Shown piece by piece: positions 11,460 to 20,907 of a stretch of DNA of 64,000 bases. How positions within the stretch are numbered: the stretch's first letter is position 1; the number at the start of each line of letters is the position of its first letter. The notes under the pieces are model-generated. The model worked only from the letters and a program-made list of their open reading frames with translations, was not told the DNA's origin and did no database searches. Made by a program: the position numbers and the translations under genes. The DNA is from Parietaria judaica (lineage: Eukaryota; Streptophyta; Magnoliopsida; Rosales; Urticaceae). The stretch lies in contig OX940862.1 in NCBI GenBank assembly GCA_954871525.1, positions 39,982,232 to 40,046,231 on the forward strand. Reading direction: 5' to 3'.

Positions 11460-11626
11460 GTGAGAGGGTCGGAAAGTTGTTTTTTCAAATGTTTTTTAAT
11501 GTTTTTTTTTCAGCTTTGGTTAAGTTAACTCAAGAGGGGAGTTTCGGGCATAGTTTTGTAATATCATTAACTCGGGTACTTTTCTGCAAACACATGCTAA
11601 ACCGGGAATACAAACTGAAGTTTACC
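11460..11626 (-). repeat. Right TIR of MULE-1
   Basis: Inverse copy of 5550-5714, ending AACCGGGAATACAAACTG then AAGTTTACC, and followed directly by TATATATATAT. Confidence 0.9.
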
Positions 11627-11921
11627 TATATATATATTGCTTACCGTTTTCTTTCTAGAAGAAATTTATCACGAGCCGTATCATGTCATTTTCACTCGGT
11701 TTAACCTTGAAATGTGGAAGACAAAAAATAAAAATAAAAATAAAAATTGAAGAGCGTAATGAGAACACTCTTGAGTCTTGACTGGCTAATGAGACCGTTA
11801 TCAACCATCAACTATATTTTCTTCTAAATTTTGAGTAAATGTTTACATCAAACATTCTCATCTCTCGATTTCTATTTTTATCATTAAATTAAAATATATT
11901 TTTATGTTTAATTTAATTTAT

Positions 11922-13509
11922 GGGAGCTTAAGCTAATTAGCCATCTCAATATTTTAAAATTATTAAAATAGCCATTGTTTGGTTAATTTTGTGACCTAGC
12001 CAATAAACCACATTAACCGACATACAACGACTTATTTACCCTTATCAATAATAATAATTAATATTAAAATTTGAATTAACAAATTTATTTAATATTTATC
12101 ATAACAATTAATAATTAATATGAAATTATTTTAATTTTTTTTAAATAATAAAATAATAAATTAGGAAACAAATATTTGAATTCTAAATTTAAATAAATTT
12201 TAAATTTAAATATAAGAAACGTTTTTCACTTTTTAAAATAAAAATTGCAAATTTCTTAAGAAACATTAATTCGAATTAACCATATTAATAATTTAAAATA
12301 ATTTGGTTTAACAAACATTAATTAAATTAACAATTCAAATTAGCACACATTTGCAAAAATAAATACGAATAAACCAATTACAATTTGAATATATACAAAT
12401 AAACAAATCAACATGCATTTACAATTCGAATTAACATACATTTACACGAATAAACCAATGAACTTATGTTTACAATTCGAAATAATAAACATTTACAATT
12501 CAAATAAACACAAATAAACATAAATTACACGAAGAAATTAGAAAAGAAAAAAAATCGAATAGCGATGGGGCTTCTTCACTCCTCCGGTAGTCGGAGCGGA
12601 CTTCCTAGCCGCCTGCAAACATTTAATCTTCACTGTATGATCATCAAACGACAACACAGTCTTCACAAATGCAGTGTAGAACTCCCCGGCCTTGAGATGC
12701 CATGAACTCCCCGGCCTGTATGATCATCAAACGACAACACACTCTTCAAACCTCGCTCGGTGCATGTGAACAAGTCAGAGCTTATGAATCACAAAGCATG
12801 TCGTAGGGAATGAGGTGGTGGTGGTCGTCGACGGACTCCACGACTCTTCCGCCGGCGATGAAGCGGCCTTCCATTTTCATCGAACCATAAATCCATATCA
12901 TCCTCGTCGAACTCGTCTAAGATCTGGTTCTCGGCCATGGCCTTTTTCTCCTCGCCACGGCAGCGACGACGGCGAAGGAAGACGTCGCTTAGAGAACCAC
13001 AGTGGAAAACGCTGGTGCAGCCGCGAAGCGCGACGACGATGGAGTTGAAATTGAGGAGGTCAATCTGCATGAGGCAGAGGCGCGCCACTGCACCGTCGAG
13101 AGCCTGGAGGTGCTTCGTCGAATCAGAGAGAGACAGATAAAAGAGAGAAGATGAAAATTGTTTGAATTTTTTGAAAAAGACTCAGTAAATGTTTTCTTTG
13201 CACAGATGCGTTGAAGTTTTAAAATCTTCCTCAAATATCTCACTTAACATAATACGTGGATATATTATAGTAAATTAATAGCTTAAATCAAGGAACTTAC
13301 CAACAATAAGCCATTCATACGTGTAGATTTTTTAGGAAAATAAATATTAATTAATATTTAAATATTTAATAGGTTGAGGGGCAATATAGGTATAGAAAAA
13401 TTGGCATTTAACGCCACATCATCTAAATTGGCTATTTTTTAAATTAGAATCATATGTTTGTTAAAACGCAATCTAAACATAGTAAAGAGGCTATTAGCTA
13501 TGATTTCTC
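11922..13509. mobile_element. MULE-3: non-autonomous Pack-MULE-like element, 1,588 bp
   Basis: The exact 9-mer TTAATTTAT flanks it (11913-11921 and 13510-13518), the hallmark of Mutator transposition. The ends are short imperfect inverted repeats (GGGAGCTTA-AGCTAATTAGCC against GAGAAATCATAGCTAATAGCC). The outer parts are AT-rich; a GC-rich island at 12.56-13.14 kb stands out and holds gene-derived sequence. Within it, TGTATGATCATCAAACGACA occurs twice (about 12636 and 12717), showing an internal duplication. There is no transposase. Confidence 0.8.
12789..13133 (-). pseudogene. Captured fragment of an NAD(P)-dependent reductase (CCR/DFR-like SDR) plus unknown exon
   Basis: On the minus strand, 13133-12990 encodes TKHLQALDGAVARL, then QIDLLNFNSIVVALRGC and TSVFHC. 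This matches the segment after the nucleotide-binding loop in cinnamoyl-CoA reductase-like extended SDRs (HL-LDGA-RL-L---DLL---S---A--GC--VFH). The Rossmann glycine motif and the catalytic YxxxK are absent, so this is a fragment. Downstream the frame continues into MAENQILDEFDEDDMDLWF, an acidic stretch I do not recognise, perhaps from a second gene, and stops at 12789. It lies wholly inside MULE-3. CCR-like is the best guess within the SDR family. Confidence 0.55.
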
Positions 13510-13518
13510 TTAATTTAT

Positions 13519-14120
13519 TTATCTTCATACCCTTAAATTTATTTAGTACATTTCAATTACACCACTTATTCATTATTTTAGCAATAAATATATTACTCCA
13601 TAAATTAATTATAATATAGAATATAGATACACATGAACTAAAATTAATATTTATTTACGAGTTAACGATATAAATACTCAATTTATAGTCAAAGTTGGTG
13701 GCATATAGCCAACTTCCAAAACTGGCACCAACAGTACGAAAGGAACGTTTTCGAAAGCTACCATTATCTGCATTCGTATTTCCTTTAGTGTCTGCCACAT
13801 GGCTAATAACTGTGGGCCATCTATACTCCACATGGATGCCTCATTTTTCATCTGGTAATTGTGGTTCTAAAATTGATAAATCATTTACACTATTTTGGTT
13901 TAATTGATCATTTTTTTGTTTAATTTATTTAATTTATTTTAATATTTTATTTTAATATGGTAACGATGGCTGACGTGACTGCTCACATGGCATCTCACAT
14001 AGGACAAGTGGTGAGATGTTAATGAAAACGTGGCCCAAAATGACGGAAAAAGAAACGGCAATACTGGTCAACCCATCAAATTGTTCCATGGGTACTATTG
14101 CCGCCACTTTTAGAGGTTAA
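13519..14120. other. Non-coding spacer between MULE-3 and MULE-2
   Basis: No gene is seen. The right part has GTACTATTGCCGCCAC near 14092, resembling the MULE TIR motif of the foldback elements, and weak inverse similarity exists between its two ends, so it may be an old degraded element. It ends in the TA run that borders MULE-2. Confidence 0.5.
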
Positions 14121-14135
14121 ATATATATATATATA

Positions 14136-14223
14136 GGGAAACTTTAAAAAATGACCCCCAAAAATACACTTATTTCGGTATTGTTCCCTGATTTTTTGTT
14201 TCTGAAAAAATATTCCCCATTTT
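14136..14223 (+). repeat. Left TIR of MULE-2
   Basis: 88 bp, containing ACACTTATTTCGGTATTG and TATTCCCCATTTT. Inverse match at 19787-19874 with only a handful of substitutions. Weaker CT-rich similarity extends to about 14330. Confidence 0.95.
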
Positions 14224-14384
14224 ATATTTAGCCATGTTTTGGACAATATTACCCTTTTTTACCCTCAATTTTCACCCTCACCCCTCTCTCTCTCGCTCTC
14301 TCGCTCTCTCCCTCCTGTTCTTCATTTCCAGTTTCTTGATTCTCTCTCTCTCTCTCTCTCTCTCTCCTGTTCTACGAGCCGTTC

Positions 14385-14996
14385 CGACAGGTACGCGCGG
14401 CGTGATGAGGCTGCAACGACGGTGGTCTGGGAAGCGGGTAAAGGGCACATTCCTGGCTACCTCGCTCCACGAGACGAGGAAGCCCCCGAACGCAGCAGCG
14501 TCGCCGAGCGCGTGGTCAAACGTGAAGGCGAGTGAAAAACCGCCACAGGTAAAGCGCGTGACTTGGACTTGCAACGGGAAGTCCGGCGTCACGGCGACAA
14601 GCTTCATGAGAGACTCGTCGAGGTTGTGGAAGTCGAGCTTCTTCAGCGGGACGTTGGCTTCTGCATAGGCGACGAGCGCGCCGGAGTTGTCGCAGAGATG
14701 TGCGGCTCGTTCGTCGCGGGGTCGTCGATGATTCGGCCGGCGAAGGGATAGTAGCGCTCGAGAGCGGCGGAGAGAGAGCTCGTAAGGCCGTCGATGATCA
14801 CGAAAGACGACGAGGGCCTCGTGCCGGTCTCGGGGAGCGGGTTGGGGTAGAAGTAGAAGTAGGTGACCGGGAAACGACCGGAGAGGAGGTCGAGGTTGGA
14901 GAGGTGAAGAACACGGTCGTGAGGTTTGGTGGAGGCTTTAACGACATGTTTTCCGATGAAACGCACTTCGAATTTGGCGTCGTTTGTGCCTGCCAT
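14385..14996 (-). pseudogene. Captured 5' fragment of a BAHD (HXXXD) acyltransferase gene
   Basis: BAHD enzymes transfer acyl groups from CoA thioesters to alcohols or amines. From an ATG at 14996 the frame gives MAGTNDAKFEVRF, then LSNLDLLSGRFPVTYFYFY and ALERYYPFAGRI, the usual N-terminal BAHD pattern. One base appears lost near 14695: after PHI the family frame resumes as CDNSGALVAYAEA, followed by VTRFTCGGF and the catalytic motif in FDHALGDAAAFGGF (HALGD = HXXXD). The sequence ends after about 200 residues at a CT run near 14370; the C-terminal half with DFGWG is absent. The frameshift and truncation rule out an active enzyme. Substrate class cannot be told. Confidence 0.85.
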
Positions 14997-15186
14997 TTGG
15001 AAATGAATGACACTCTTTTCGGAGAAATCACAGGACAGAAGAAAATGTCTCTGAATTATATTTGTTTGAATATGAATACAATATATACAGCTTTATATAT
15101 AAACTCTCATATGGTAAAACAGTAATTAACAAACTAATTACCCAAATTTTACAAAACGCAATGTCAGAATCTGGATAGTTTTTCCC

Positions 15187-17440
15187 GTTAAGTCGGACTG
15201 TTTGACGCTTCAAGTTAGACAGTTTTATGTTTCACTAAATATTGCATGTTTTTCTGGACAGTTTTCTTCACCGAGTTTGATAGTTTTTGTGGTGAAGTTA
15301 GACACTTTGATAAGTTAGGGTCAAGAAGGATAGTTTTATCCCCCGTCAATAAAACATAATTTATTAAGTTAGACAGTTTAACCCATGGAGTTCGACTGTT
15401 TTATCTTCCGGGTTATACAGTTTGTTTAGTTGGATAGTTTTTCCCGTTAAGTCGGACAGTTTGACGCTTCAAGTTAGACAGTTTTATGTTTCACTAAATA
15501 TTGCAAGTTTTTTTGGACAGTTTTCTTCACCGAATTTGATTGTTTTTGTGGTGAAATTAGACACTTTGATAAGTTAGAGTCAATAAGGATAGTTTTATCC
15601 CCCGTCAATAAAACATAATTTATTAAGTTAGACAGTTTAACCCTTGGAATTCGACGGTTTTATCTTCCGGGTTAGACAGTTTGTTTAGTTGGATAGTCTT
15701 TCCCGTTAAGTCAGACGGTTAGACGCTTCAAGTTAGACAGTTTAATGTTTCACTAAATATTGCAAGTTTTTTTGGACAGTTTTCTTCACCGAGTTTGATA
15801 GTTTTTGTGGTGAAGTTAGACACTTTGATAAGTTAGGGTCAAGAAGGATAGTTTTATCCCCCGTCAATAAAACATAATTTATCAAGTTAGACAGTTTAAC
15901 CCATGGAGTTCGACTGTTTTATCTTCCGGGTTAGACAATTTGTTTAGTTGGATAGTTTTTCCTGTTAAGTCGGACAGTTTGACGCTTCAAGTTAGACAGT
16001 TTTATGTTTCACTAAATATTGCAAGTTTTTTTTGGACAGTTTTCTTCACCGAATTTGATTGTTTTTGTGGTGAAATTAGACACTTTGATAAGTTAGAGTC
16101 AAGAAGGATAGTTTTATCCCCCGTCAATAAAACATAATTTATTAAGTTAGACAGTTTAACCCATGGAATTCGATGGTTTTATCTTCCGGGTTAGACAGTT
16201 TGTTTAGTTGGATAGTCTTTCCCGTTAAGTCGGACGGTTAGACGCTTCAAGTTAGACAGTTTTTTGTTTCACTAAATATTGCTAGTTTTTTTGGACAGTT
16301 TTCTTCACCGAGTTTGATAGTTTTTGTGGTGAAGTTAGACACTTTGATAAGTTAGGGTCAAGAAGGATAGTTTTATCCCCCGTCAATAAAACATAATTTA
16401 TCAACTTAGACAGTTTAACCCATGGAGTTCGACTGTTTTATCTTCCGGGTTAGACAATTTGTTTAGTTGGATAGTTTTTCCCGTTAAGTCGGACAGTTTG
16501 ACGTTCAAGTTAGACAGTTTTATGTTTCACTAAATATTGCAAGTTTTTTTTGGACAGTTTTCTTCACCGAATTTGATTGTTTTTGTGGTGAAATTAGACA
16601 CTTTGATAAGTTAGAGTCAAGAAGGATAGTTTTATCCCCCGTCAATAAAACATAATTTATTAAGTTAGACAGTTTAACCCATGGAATTCGACGGTTTTAT
16701 CTTCCGGGTTAGACAGTTTGTTTAGTTGGATAGTTTTTCCCGTTAAGTCGGACAGTTTGACGCTTCAAGTTAGACAGTTTTATGTTTCACTAAATATTGC
16801 AAGTTTTTTTGGACAGTTTTCTTCACCGAGTTTGATAGTTTTTGTGGTGAAGTTAGACACTTTGATAAGTTAGGGTCAAGAAGGATAGTTTTATCCCCCG
16901 TCAATAAAACATAATTTATTAAGTTAGACAGTTTAACTCATGGAGTTCGACGGTTTTATCTTCCGGGTTACACAGTTTGTTTAGTTGGACAGTTTTTCCC
17001 GTTAAGTCGGACTGTTTGACGCTTCAAGTTAGACAGTTTTATGTTTCACTAAATATTGCATGTTTTTCTGGACAGTTTTTTTCACCGAGTTTGATAGTTT
17101 TTGTGGTGAAGTTAGACACTTTGATAAGATAGGGTCAAGAAGGATAGTTTTATCCCCCGTCAATAAAACATAATTTATCAAGTTAGACAATTTAACCCAT
17201 GGAGTTCGACTGTTTTATCGTCCGGGTTAGACAGTTTGTTTAGTTGGATTGTTTTTCCCGTTAAGTCGGACTGTTTGACGCTTTAAGTTAGACAGTTTTA
17301 TGTTTCACAAAATATTGCATGTTTTTCTGGACAGTTTTCTTCACCGAGTTTGATAATTTTTTGTGGTGAAGTTAGACACTTTGATAAGTTAGGGTCAAGA
17401 AGGATAGTTTTATCTCCCGTCAATAAAACATAATTTTTAA
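15187..17440. repeat. 259-bp tandem array (about 8.7 copies) inside MULE-2
   Basis: The anchor CCGTTAAGTC recurs with its GTTAAG start at 15187, 15446, 15705, 15964, 16224, 16483, 16742, 17001 and 17260, giving steps of 259 or 260 bp. Monomers are highly alike. Two subtypes are visible: one with GAGTTTGATAG...GAAGTTAGAC and one with GAATTTGATTG...GAAATTAGAC. They alternate over the first six copies. Each monomer is itself built from degenerate GTTAGACAGTTTT-type units. There is no coding potential. Confidence 0.95.
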
Positions 17441-17944
17441 AATTAGTATTGGATAGTTTTATACATAAAGTTGTATGGTTTTCCTTTTCGGGGTAGACAG
17501 ATTGTTTTATCCCTTGTATTTAAATATGATGTCTGCCACTTTTATTTTATGCCACTTTTATTTTAAAAAGTATTTAAATATGATGTATGCCACTTTTATT
17601 TTATTCTAATCTCTTGTAAAACCTAATGTACTCTCTCTTATTAGTTATTATAATTAACAAATTGTTTCCACTACCAGAAAATTTTCTTGCGAGAATAAAC
17701 AACTGACCTCAAACTAAAAAGAGTTGCAAAAGAATTATACAAGTAATTCAATCAGCATATACAAACTATTCACTCAAGTATTTTGCAACCATAATAAAAC
17801 CGTAGATTTGAAGATAAACATGTATAATACCCAATTTAAAAAAAAATAAAAAGGGAAAGAAAAAAAAAACTGCTACAAATACTGAATACAATGCCCACCA
17901 AAATATGCTTCTTTGTTGCGCTTTAATTTACAGCGGAACTCGCC

Positions 17945-18600
17945 TCAAGATCTACCGTGAGATCTGACGGACGAGATTGACTCTGCCGAAACAGAAGCAG
18001 TCGGGCTGTTTAGGTCGCGATCGCCGTTGATGGCTTTCGGCTTTCCGCTGAGCCTTTCGATAGCGTCTTGACATACATCGTTGAACCAGTCATCAATAGG
18101 AAGGACGCTGGGACAAAAATAATTAAAAATCGAATGAACTAGATGATTTTTTAGAGCATAATAAATTCAGATATCGAGCCGTTCGGGACATGTGATGGTT
18201 CACAGTTCTATCCATTGGAAGTCGCAGTCATTCAGAGGGAAACAACTACGGAATACGAAACGAGTGTGATAGAGCACGGTGAAATGTGACTTACTAGTTG
18301 GGATCCATCCCTGTGGAGGAGAATGCTGCCATGGCCTTCGATATAATCTCGTTAATGACTCGATGTAGGATTCGAGACAGATACCGACCTTGTGAAGCAA
18401 AGCAGATGACAAACTTCATATCCAAATAGAACTGCACGGGGATACAAAAATTTGGACAGGTCAAAGAAAAGATATAAGCACGGGGATACAAAAATTCCGA
18501 CGAGGATCGTCGTTGCTGGAGCCCTGAGCCAGCGGAGCAAGTTTCATGGCTGCACGTGGAAGAAGCTCGTCAGCCAGCAACGACGCATTCGCCAGCAAGG
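17945..18600 (-). pseudogene. EXO84B: Captured 3' exons of exocyst subunit EXO84B (internal deletion)
   Basis: EXO84B is a subunit of the exocyst, which tethers secretory vesicles to the plasma membrane. Three pieces appear on the minus strand in order: LLANASLLADELLPRAAMKL (18600-18480); FYLDMKFVICFASQGRYLSR through a donor CTA|GTAAG (18435-18295); and, after an acceptor, VLPIDDWFNDVCQDAIERL to a stop at 17945-17947 (18107-17945), ending SVRSHGRS. The match to the C-terminus of plant EXO84B is strong from memory. A large coding segment normally between the first two pieces is missing, and a 19-bp direct repeat (18434-18452 and 18478-18496) sits at the scar. It follows the ARL2 fragment on the same strand, so a chimeric transcript is possible. 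Confidence 0.8.
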
Positions 18601-18803
18601 CTATCTTCTTATTTATTGGCTACCCTAAGTTCTACGTAGAAACTAAGGTAGTTTAATCTGTTTATCAATTATTTATTGGATGTATCATTTAATGTAAGGT
18701 CTCTTAAGTAGACAACCAAACATTACTGCTCAGAAGGTCGGGCCGAACGGTAAAACATTAGTACCCAGTCCTCAATGAATTTAGAGAATTGATAATAATT
18801 CAC

Positions 18804-19275
18804 TTTTTGCAGTCATCCAATCGCCTGAGATCGGAGCTGTCAACTACCCAGACCAACCCGTCGGTCTGCTCGAAGTAGTTTCTCCAGTAGGATCGTATCG
18901 TCTTTTGGCCACCGACGTCCCATATGTTAAGAGTGTACCTGCCAAATCAAATCGAAATTCAATCAAATCATCACTAATAATCTGTTTGAACTGATTTCAG
19001 CAAACAAAGTAATCACTCTGATATGTCATTGTCTTGATGTGAAACCCGAGCGTGGGGCTGATGACGCTCGTGTCTTTGTTGTTGATCTTCAACACAATCG
19101 TCGTCTTCCCCGAGTTATCGAGCCCTCTGCAAATCATTACAGAATTTACATTCAAAACTCTTTAACAATTTGAGCCAAAAATCATCAGAGATAACGAGTT
19201 TTTCGCATACACCATCAATATGCGCATCTCTTTCTCCTTCTTCTTGATCTTTCTGATTATGCTGAGAAGCCCCAT
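18804..19275 (-). pseudogene. ARL2: Captured 5' exons of small GTPase ARL2 (TITAN5 type), frameshifted
   Basis: ARL2/TITAN5 is an ARF-like GTPase needed for tubulin folding and cell division. Exon 1 (19275-19211) encodes MGLLSIIRKIKKKEKEMRIL. Exon 2 (19126-19017) carries the P-loop in VGLDNSGKTTIVLKI and the switch I region with SVISPTLGFHIKT. Exon 3 (18938-18804) carries [19 protein letters not shown] (G3 motif DVGGQ) and [13 protein letters not shown]. The join of exons 2 and 3 is one base short: CAG A|GTGATT where the family would need CAG AA|GT, so the frame breaks before TLNIWDVGG. The later exons with NKQD are missing; EXO84B sequence follows instead. About 500 bp of its 5' leader, GC-rich, lies between 19276 and the right TIR. 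Confidence 0.85.
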
Positions 19276-19786
19276 TTCCTATACAACAAAAACCTGAAAA
19301 TCAATGGCTTTTTCTCATCACAAAGCCTCTAAGAAGAAACTAGATCGATTTCAGAAGTCAGGCAAGAACAGAGCAAGTGCGAAACCCTAATCGGGCGAAT
19401 CAAAAACGAACTCGAAACCTCGGTGACGATCGTCAACGGCGGATAGCGACACTCTAGGTTTCGAAGAAGAGAGAAACAAAAGGAGAGGCGTGGGTTGGAT
19501 GCTTTTGGGTTTCGATCCTCCACGGCGTGGGTTTCGAATAGAGCTTTGGGGGCGAAGCTCTGGGCGACGATGCTCCACGGCGAAGGGTTTCAGGGTGTCG
19601 TGAGCTCTGGGGGCGAAGCGCTCTCGTCATGGCGTGGGGTTCGAAGCTCTGGGTTTTTTCCCCAGCTCTGGAAGCCGAAGGTCGAGTGTCAGAGAGAAAA
19701 GATGGGGAAATGAACGAGAGAACGAGAGAGACGAGTAAAAAATTCTGGTAAAATGGGGTACTTTGGGAATAAAAAGTTTCAGAGAC

Positions 19787-19874
19787 AAAATGGGGAATAT
19801 TTTTTCAAAAACAAAAAATCAGGAAACAATACCGAAATAAGTGTATTTTTGGGGGTCATTTTTTTAAGTTTCCC
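19787..19874 (-). repeat. Right TIR of MULE-2
   Basis: Inverse copy of 14136-14223, ending in AAGTTTCCC and followed by (TA)n. Confidence 0.95.
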
Positions 19875-19897
19875 TATATATATATATATATATATAT

Positions 19898-20790
19898 CAC
19901 CAACTATGATCATTAGTTAGGTATTTATATTGCATTTAACTCTTCATTTAATAAAAGAAATTACAATAGAACACAAACCTAAGTTAATAATAAAAAATGT
20001 TATAGTGTTTTTTTAGCCTATTGTGGTCTTTCAAAATATTAAAAAAATATAAATTAGAGACTAAAAATAAAATTAGAAATAATTTTAGAAATAAATATGA
20101 AATAATTTAAAAAATGCCAATTAAGTAAATGATAAACTTTTACACAACTGAAAAATAAACAAAAAAGTAAAATGGAGTTTGTAAAGTGTCGTGTCAAATA
20201 TAGTGCGCCACTGTTCATCAAACCCGATTCACGCCATTTTGGCATGGAAAATAGGTCTTGGTCGGAGTTGCTCTGAGTAAAAAAATTGACAGAGTGGACT
20301 AAAAATCACTTTCAATGCCAAAACAAGTGTGACATAAATTTAAAACGTACGGACATGACTTGATAAATGACCTTCGATGGGCAGTAAGAAAATGAGAATC
20401 TACAGAGAGAAAAAATTGTTTATTTAAGTACTTTTGCCGCAAAAATAGGAACATAAGTCATATTTTTACCCGCTTGTAGAATTTTTACTGCAAATAATCC
20501 AAAATAAAAAGATTACAATGCATCTAGTGTATAATTGAAAATTGTAAAGCAGTTAAGACGCGATCCCAGAATATAAATAAGCAGTATTACTATTATGTCA
20601 ACGAGAATAGCTGTAGTTACTATCTTTCATTTCACTAAAAAGTTAAGAAATAAACTATAAATTGCAATTTTTTAAAATTGGCTAGCTAAAATCTTGGTAG
20701 AAATACCAATCAATCATCGGATTGTAATTACGAGTATCATAATCACGATTTACCCTATCGTAATCACTAATCCATTGAACCCCAACATCT
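19898..20790. other. Non-coding upstream region of the defensin-like gene
   Basis: About 0.9 kb of AT-rich DNA. It includes the 15-mer GTACTTTTGCCGCAA (20428-20442), which is also found inside the CACTA element, and alternating TAATCAC and CGATT-type words near 20720-20770. No gene is seen. Confidence 0.6.
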
Positions 20791-20796
20791 TAAGCC

Positions 20797-20811
20797 TATA
20801 AAATGACGTCA
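20797..20811 (+). promoter_or_regulatory. TATA box abutting a TGACGTCA (bZIP/TGA-type) element
   Basis: TATAAAA (20797-20803) is followed without a gap by the perfect palindrome TGACGTCA, 97 bp before the defensin-like ATG. TGACG elements bind TGA-class bZIP factors linked to salicylate and defence responses; the role here is inferred from sequence only. Confidence 0.6.
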
Positions 20812-20907
20812 AAATATCAACATTTATCACATTGCTCTCTTCAAATTTAATTTAATTCAATTCAATTCAATTTCGTTTTATTTTTTTTCTTTCGAGAGAT
20901 AGTTGAG

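Larger units (their letters stand above)
5550..11626. mobile_element. MULE-1: Mutator-like element carrying a Ulp1-type protease gene
   Basis: It is bounded by about 165-bp inverted repeats and flanked on both sides by TA runs (5506-5549 and 11627-11637). Inside are a decayed Ulp1-like gene on the plus strand, a mudrA remnant on the minus strand converging toward it, 21-bp minisatellite arrays, and GC-rich subterminal zones that resemble each other in inverted orientation. Plant MULEs carrying Ulp1-like genes are known (Kaonashi in Arabidopsis, CUMULE in cucurbits); this looks like such an element. The protease gene has stop codons and the transposase lacks its catalytic core, so the copy is non-autonomous. 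The target duplication cannot be read because both flanks are TA repeats. Confidence 0.85.
14136..19874. mobile_element. MULE-2: Pack-MULE with three captured gene fragments, 5,739 bp
   Basis: It begins GGGAAACTTTAAAAAATGAC and ends in the near-perfect inverse. The 88-bp TIRs are followed on both sides by CT-rich leaders. Both flanks are TA runs (14121-14135 and 19875-19897); an 8- or 10-bp TA duplication fits, but the exact length cannot be resolved. It carries, all on the minus strand, the 5' part of a BAHD acyltransferase gene, 3' exons of EXO84B and 5' exons of ARL2, separated by a 259-bp tandem array. No transposase is present. Capture of several host fragments between MULE TIRs defines a Pack-MULE. 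The captured frames are broken by small indels, so none is likely to yield a normal protein. Confidence 0.9.

Noticed and set aside
11086..11704. ORFs over the GC-rich right end of MULE-1
   Set aside because: Repetitive subterminal sequence with no domain; the overlapping frames on both strands are equally open.
13695..13907. 70-codon ORF in the MULE-3/MULE-2 spacer
   Set aside because: No homology pattern, and composition resembles flanking non-coding DNA.
14234..14668. Plus-strand ORFs over 14.2-14.7 kb
   Set aside because: Antisense shadow of the BAHD fragment and CT-rich leader; the minus strand carries the recognisable HXXXD motif.
15187..17440. CRISPR array
   Set aside because: Contiguous 259-bp monomers without spacers in a plant transposon.
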